Shown here piece by piece: positions 61,788 to 64,000 of a stretch of DNA of 64,000 nt. The translations under genes were made by a program, and so were the position numbers. The DNA is from Methanolobus chelungpuianus. Lineage in GTDB: Archaea; Halobacteriota; Methanosarcinia; Methanosarcinales; Methanosarcinaceae. The DNA is taken from positions 62,001 through 126,000 of the forward strand of contig NZ_JTEO01000004.1 of NCBI RefSeq assembly GCF_024500045.1, given 5' to 3'. The first letter of the stretch is position 1, and each line of letters starts with the position of its first letter. The notes under the pieces are model-generated. The model saw nothing but the letters and a program-made list of their open reading frames with translations. It had not been told where the DNA came from and did no database searches.

Positions 61788-63410
61788 TTGGCAGGACAGC
61801 CCAGGTACGTTTTAGGAAGCGGTGGCAGGAGATCTTCACGCGGAAGAGATGCACAGAGCATTAATATCCTTGCAGGTAAAGCCGTGGCAAAGGCAGTAAG
61901 AACCACACTTGGCCCCAAGGGTATGGACAAGATGCTTGTGGACTCCCTCGGTGATATTGTAATTACCAACGATGGTGCGACCATTCTCAGGGAAATGGAT
62001 ATCGAGCACCCGGCAGCCAAGATGGTGGTCGAGGTCTCGAAGACGCAGGATGATGAGGTCGGCGACGGTACTACCACGGCAGCTGTACTCACCGGAGAGC
62101 TTCTCGCAAAGGCAGAAGAGCTCCTGGAGAAAGGTGTCCACCCCACGATCATAGCTTCAGGATACAGGCACGCCGCAAAAAAATGTGCTGAGATCCTCGA
62201 CACAATTACAATTGACGTTTCTAAGGATGACAGGGAAACTCTGAAGAAACTTGCCAGGACCGCCCTTACAGGGAAAGGCGCAGGCGAGTACAAGGAGTTC
62301 CTTGCAGATATCGTGCTCGATGCCGTTCTTTCCGTAGCGGAGGAGACCGATGATGGCATAAAGGTGGATGTGGGTGACATCACCATTGAAAAGAAAGAAG
62401 GCGGAAGCATTCTTGATACTGAGATGATCCCCGGCCTTGTTATTGACAAAGAGCGCGTCAGGCCCAACATGCCAAAGAAGATCCAGAACGCTAAGATCCT
62501 GCTGGCAAGCTTCGGCATAGAGTTCCATAAGATCGAGAAGGATGCTGAGATCAAGATCACCTCACCTGACCAGATGCAGCTTTTCGTTGAGCAGGAAGAA
62601 AGGATGGTCAAGGAAATGGTGGACAGGATCATCGCAAGTGGAGCCAATGTAGTGTTCTCCCAGAAGGCGATTGACGATCTTGCACAGTACTACCTGGAGA
62701 AGGCAGGCATATACGCATGCAGGAGAATCAAGAAGAGCGACCTCCAGAAGCTGGCAAAGGCAACCGGAGCAACCCTGTTCCAGGATGTCACCGATATCAG
62801 GCCAGGCGACCTCGGATCTGCCGAAATGGTGGAAGAGAGGGATATCGGCGGTGCCAAGATGACCGTTCTTACCGGATGCAGGGAAGAGAAGACAGTCTCA
62901 CTTGTCCTCCACGGCGGTACAACACATATCGTGGATGCACTCAAGCGTGCGCTCAATGACGCACTTTGTGTGGTAGGCGTTGCACTGGAAGACAAGAAGA
63001 TCGTTGCAGGCGGCGGCTCGCCGGAAATAGAGCTTGCACTCAGGCTCAGGGAATATGCTGCAACCCTCAAGGGCAGGGAACAGCTCGCAGTAAGCAAGTT
63101 CGCTGAAGCGTTCGAGATAATCCCGCAGACGCTTGCAGAGAATGCAGGTCTGGATGCCATTGACATGCTTATCGAGCTTCGCTCCCAGCACGAGCAGGGC
63201 AACAAGAACGCAGGTCTTAACGTTTACACCGGTAAGGTCGTGAACATGTACGACATGGACGTCCTTGAGCCTCTCAGGATCAAGACACAGGCTATCAATT
63301 CCGCCACAGAGGCAACCGTAATGATCCTCAGGATCGATGACGTCGTTGCAGCAAGCGGCAAGGGCGGCGCAATGCCCCCGGGAATGCCCCAGCCTGACAT
63401 GGACATGTAA
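61788..63410 (+). CDS. ths: Thermosome (group II chaperonin) subunit
   Basis: The thermosome folds proteins in an ATP-driven double ring. The 540-residue subunit has the nucleotide-binding [20 protein letters not shown] (about 38-57) and [19 protein letters not shown] (about 85-103), the lid-region segments of group [19 protein letters not shown] (about 405-421) and a Gly/Met-rich tail ([17 protein letters not shown]). The start is TTG at 61788, with a strong AAGGAGGT just upstream. Confidence 0.96.
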   Translation: MAGQPRYVLGSGGRRSSRGRDAQSINILAGKAVAKAVRTTLGPKGMDKMLVDSLGDIVITNDGATILREMDIEHPAAKMVVEVSKTQDDEVGDGTTTAAVLTGELLAKAEELLEKGVHPTIIASGYRHAAKKCAEILDTITIDVSKDDRETLKKLARTALTGKGAGEYKEFLADIVLDAVLSVAEETDDGIKVDVGDITIEKKEGGSILDTEMIPGLVIDKERVRPNMPKKIQNAKILLASFGIEFHKIEKDAEIKITSPDQMQLFVEQEERMVKEMVDRIIASGANVVFSQKAIDDLAQYYLEKAGIYACRRIKKSDLQKLAKATGATLFQDVTDIRPGDLGSAEMVEERDIGGAKMTVLTGCREEKTVSLVLHGGTTHIVDALKRALNDALCVVGVALEDKKIVAGGGSPEIELALRLREYAATLKGREQLAVSKFAEAFEIIPQTLAENAGLDAIDMLIELRSQHEQGNKNAGLNVYTGKVVNMYDMDVLEPLRIKTQAINSATEATVMILRIDDVVAASGKGGAMPPGMPQPDMDM

Positions 63411-63776
63411 AGTTGCTTGGATTTACTTTGTAGTGCCGGAGTTCCCGGCATTATTCTCTTTTCTGTCTTATATCCGCTCCTATTGTTTCCTATACCAGCA
63501 TGATGATACTGGCAATAGTGGTGGCTGGAGCAGTTTCCCTGTGATTGTAAACCCTGCAGTCAGTTGTATACGATAAGTCTTTTATATCATGTAAACCATC
63601 TACAGAAAAAGGTTGACATAGCTTGTACAGCCTGGTATTGGTGCTTACATGGTGCAGTATTCTCAGTTTTGCACTCGGGCATTGTTCCAATTGTAAACCT
63701 CAGCCCTTAGCTGGAAATGTATCCTGCAGGACTGAGGTCATCATCGGCTTACAGCTCAGGTAAAGACGGGAGAATC
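63411..63776. other. Long intergenic/leader region before bioY
   Basis: No gene is visible. It carries three TTGTAAACC-like half-sites (near 63545, 63589 and 63691), the inverted half GGTTGACAT, and a TATA box. The last ~160 bp form the probable leader of bioY. Confidence 0.45.
63579..63619 (+). promoter_or_regulatory. Promoter with BirA-like operator for bioY
   Basis: CTTTTATATC (63579-63588) is a TATA box. ATGTAAACC (63589-63597) and GGTTGACAT (63611-63619) form an inverted repeat (8 of 9) with 13 nt between halves, similar to the biotin operator TTGTAAACC-N14-16-GGTTTACAA. Its position just after TATA suits repression when biotin is plentiful. Confidence 0.55.
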
Positions 63777-64000
63777 ATGAACGAAAATTACCATTACGAG
63801 AACTATTACGAGAGCGATGTCCGAAAAATGGCGATGGCATCCCTTTTTACCGCCCTGATAGCAGTCGGGGCATTTATCCGGATACCGGTCCTCATAAGTC
63901 CTGTTCCCATAACTCTGCAGGTGCTGTTCATATTCCTTGCAGGTGCCATGCTTGGTGCACGCTGGGGATCCATGAGTGTGATGATCTACCTGCTGCTTGG
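63777..64000 (+). CDS. bioY: Biotin transporter BioY (partial, 5' part)
   Basis: BioY is the substrate-binding S component of the biotin ECF transporter. The 74 visible residues include MAMASLFTALIAVGAFIRIP (about 18-37), the family signature SPVPITLQVLFIFLAGAMLG (about 41-60) and the start of the next membrane segment. ATG 63777 follows GGGAG. The gene continues beyond the window edge. The operator-like repeat upstream supports biotin control. Confidence 0.88.
   Translation, partial: MNENYHYENYYESDVRKMAMASLFTALIAVGAFIRIPVLISPVPITLQVLFIFLAGAMLGARWGSMSVMIYLLL

Noticed and set aside
1-64000. CRISPR arrays or rRNA genes
   Set aside because: Reading through the window I saw no regularly spaced repeats and no rRNA core sequences.

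Overview
The window is a stretch of archaeal chromosome, most likely from a methanogen of the order Methanosarcinales. The evidence is a methanopterin-biosynthesis gene (RFAP synthase), a group II chaperonin (thermosome), the FlpA/NOP5 rRNA-methylation pair, archaeal PurP, AdoMet synthetase and CTP-dependent riboflavin kinase, an HTH/DUF1724 regulator of the kind found in Methanosarcinales, an intron-containing tRNA-Tyr, and archaeal TATA boxes. Genus cannot be fixed from the sequence alone. Base composition is moderate in most of the window and clearly AT-rich between about 52.2 and 55.5 kb.

Layout. 0-4.6 kb: end of a regulator gene, a MATE exporter, cobinamide salvage (cbiZ) with a TIM-barrel partner, and a winged-helix regulator. 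4.7-8.9 kb: a DNA-maintenance cluster of a radical SAM protein, its linked partner and a MutS-like ATPase with a helix-hairpin-helix front end. 8.9-12.7 kb: hisG-hisA-hisB, divergent from AdoMet synthetase. 12.9-13.2 kb: tRNA-Tyr (with intron) and tRNA-Asp. 13.4-25.5 kb: small accessory genes, two M24 peptidases, tRNA-modification enzymes (Trm-G10 type, TruA), a membrane-bound regulator, purP and an FAD oxidoreductase. 26-31 kb: leuD-leuB type genes, UMP kinase, asd and a short 2[4Fe-4S] ferredoxin. 31.3-36.6 kb: a type IV pilin, an XPD/DinG-type helicase, a GerW/DUF2953 pair and RFAP synthase. 36.6-39.1 kb: nop5-flpA followed by a HepT-MntA toxin-antitoxin module. 39.4-41.2 kb: an actin-fold protein with a membrane partner. 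41.5-43 kb: rbkR-type riboflavin kinase, ribB and tRNA-Pro. 43.3-52 kb: zinc-ribbon and fasciclin proteins, an ABC exporter, an AAA ATPase, RimI, a degenerate cis-prenyltransferase and YchF. 52.1-55.4 kb: tRNA-Arg followed by an AT-rich island. 55.6-64 kb: accessory enzymes, a di-heme peroxidase, surface proteins, the thermosome and the start of bioY.

The two most notable accessory loci are small and carry no integrase. The first is the HepT-MntA module. It lies directly behind flpA and is followed by a second copy of the last ~50 bp of flpA, in frame and with its own stop codon. The gene end appears to have been duplicated around the module. The second is a two-gene cassette of a phosphoribosyltransferase and a DprA-like protein, resembling the bacterial ShosTA toxin-antitoxin/antiphage pair. 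It is bounded by near-identical palindromic repeats, sits behind tRNA-Arg and follows a MITE-like element.

Regulatory structure can be read at several points. Twin 12-bp palindromes lie directly before the bifunctional riboflavin kinase/regulator. A BirA-like inverted repeat lies just after a TATA box ahead of bioY. A perfect 18-bp palindrome lies in front of the membrane-anchored regulator. TATA boxes close enough to start codons to suggest leaderless or short-leader transcripts precede several genes. nop5 has no ordinary start codon in its conserved N-terminal region and probably begins at CTG.
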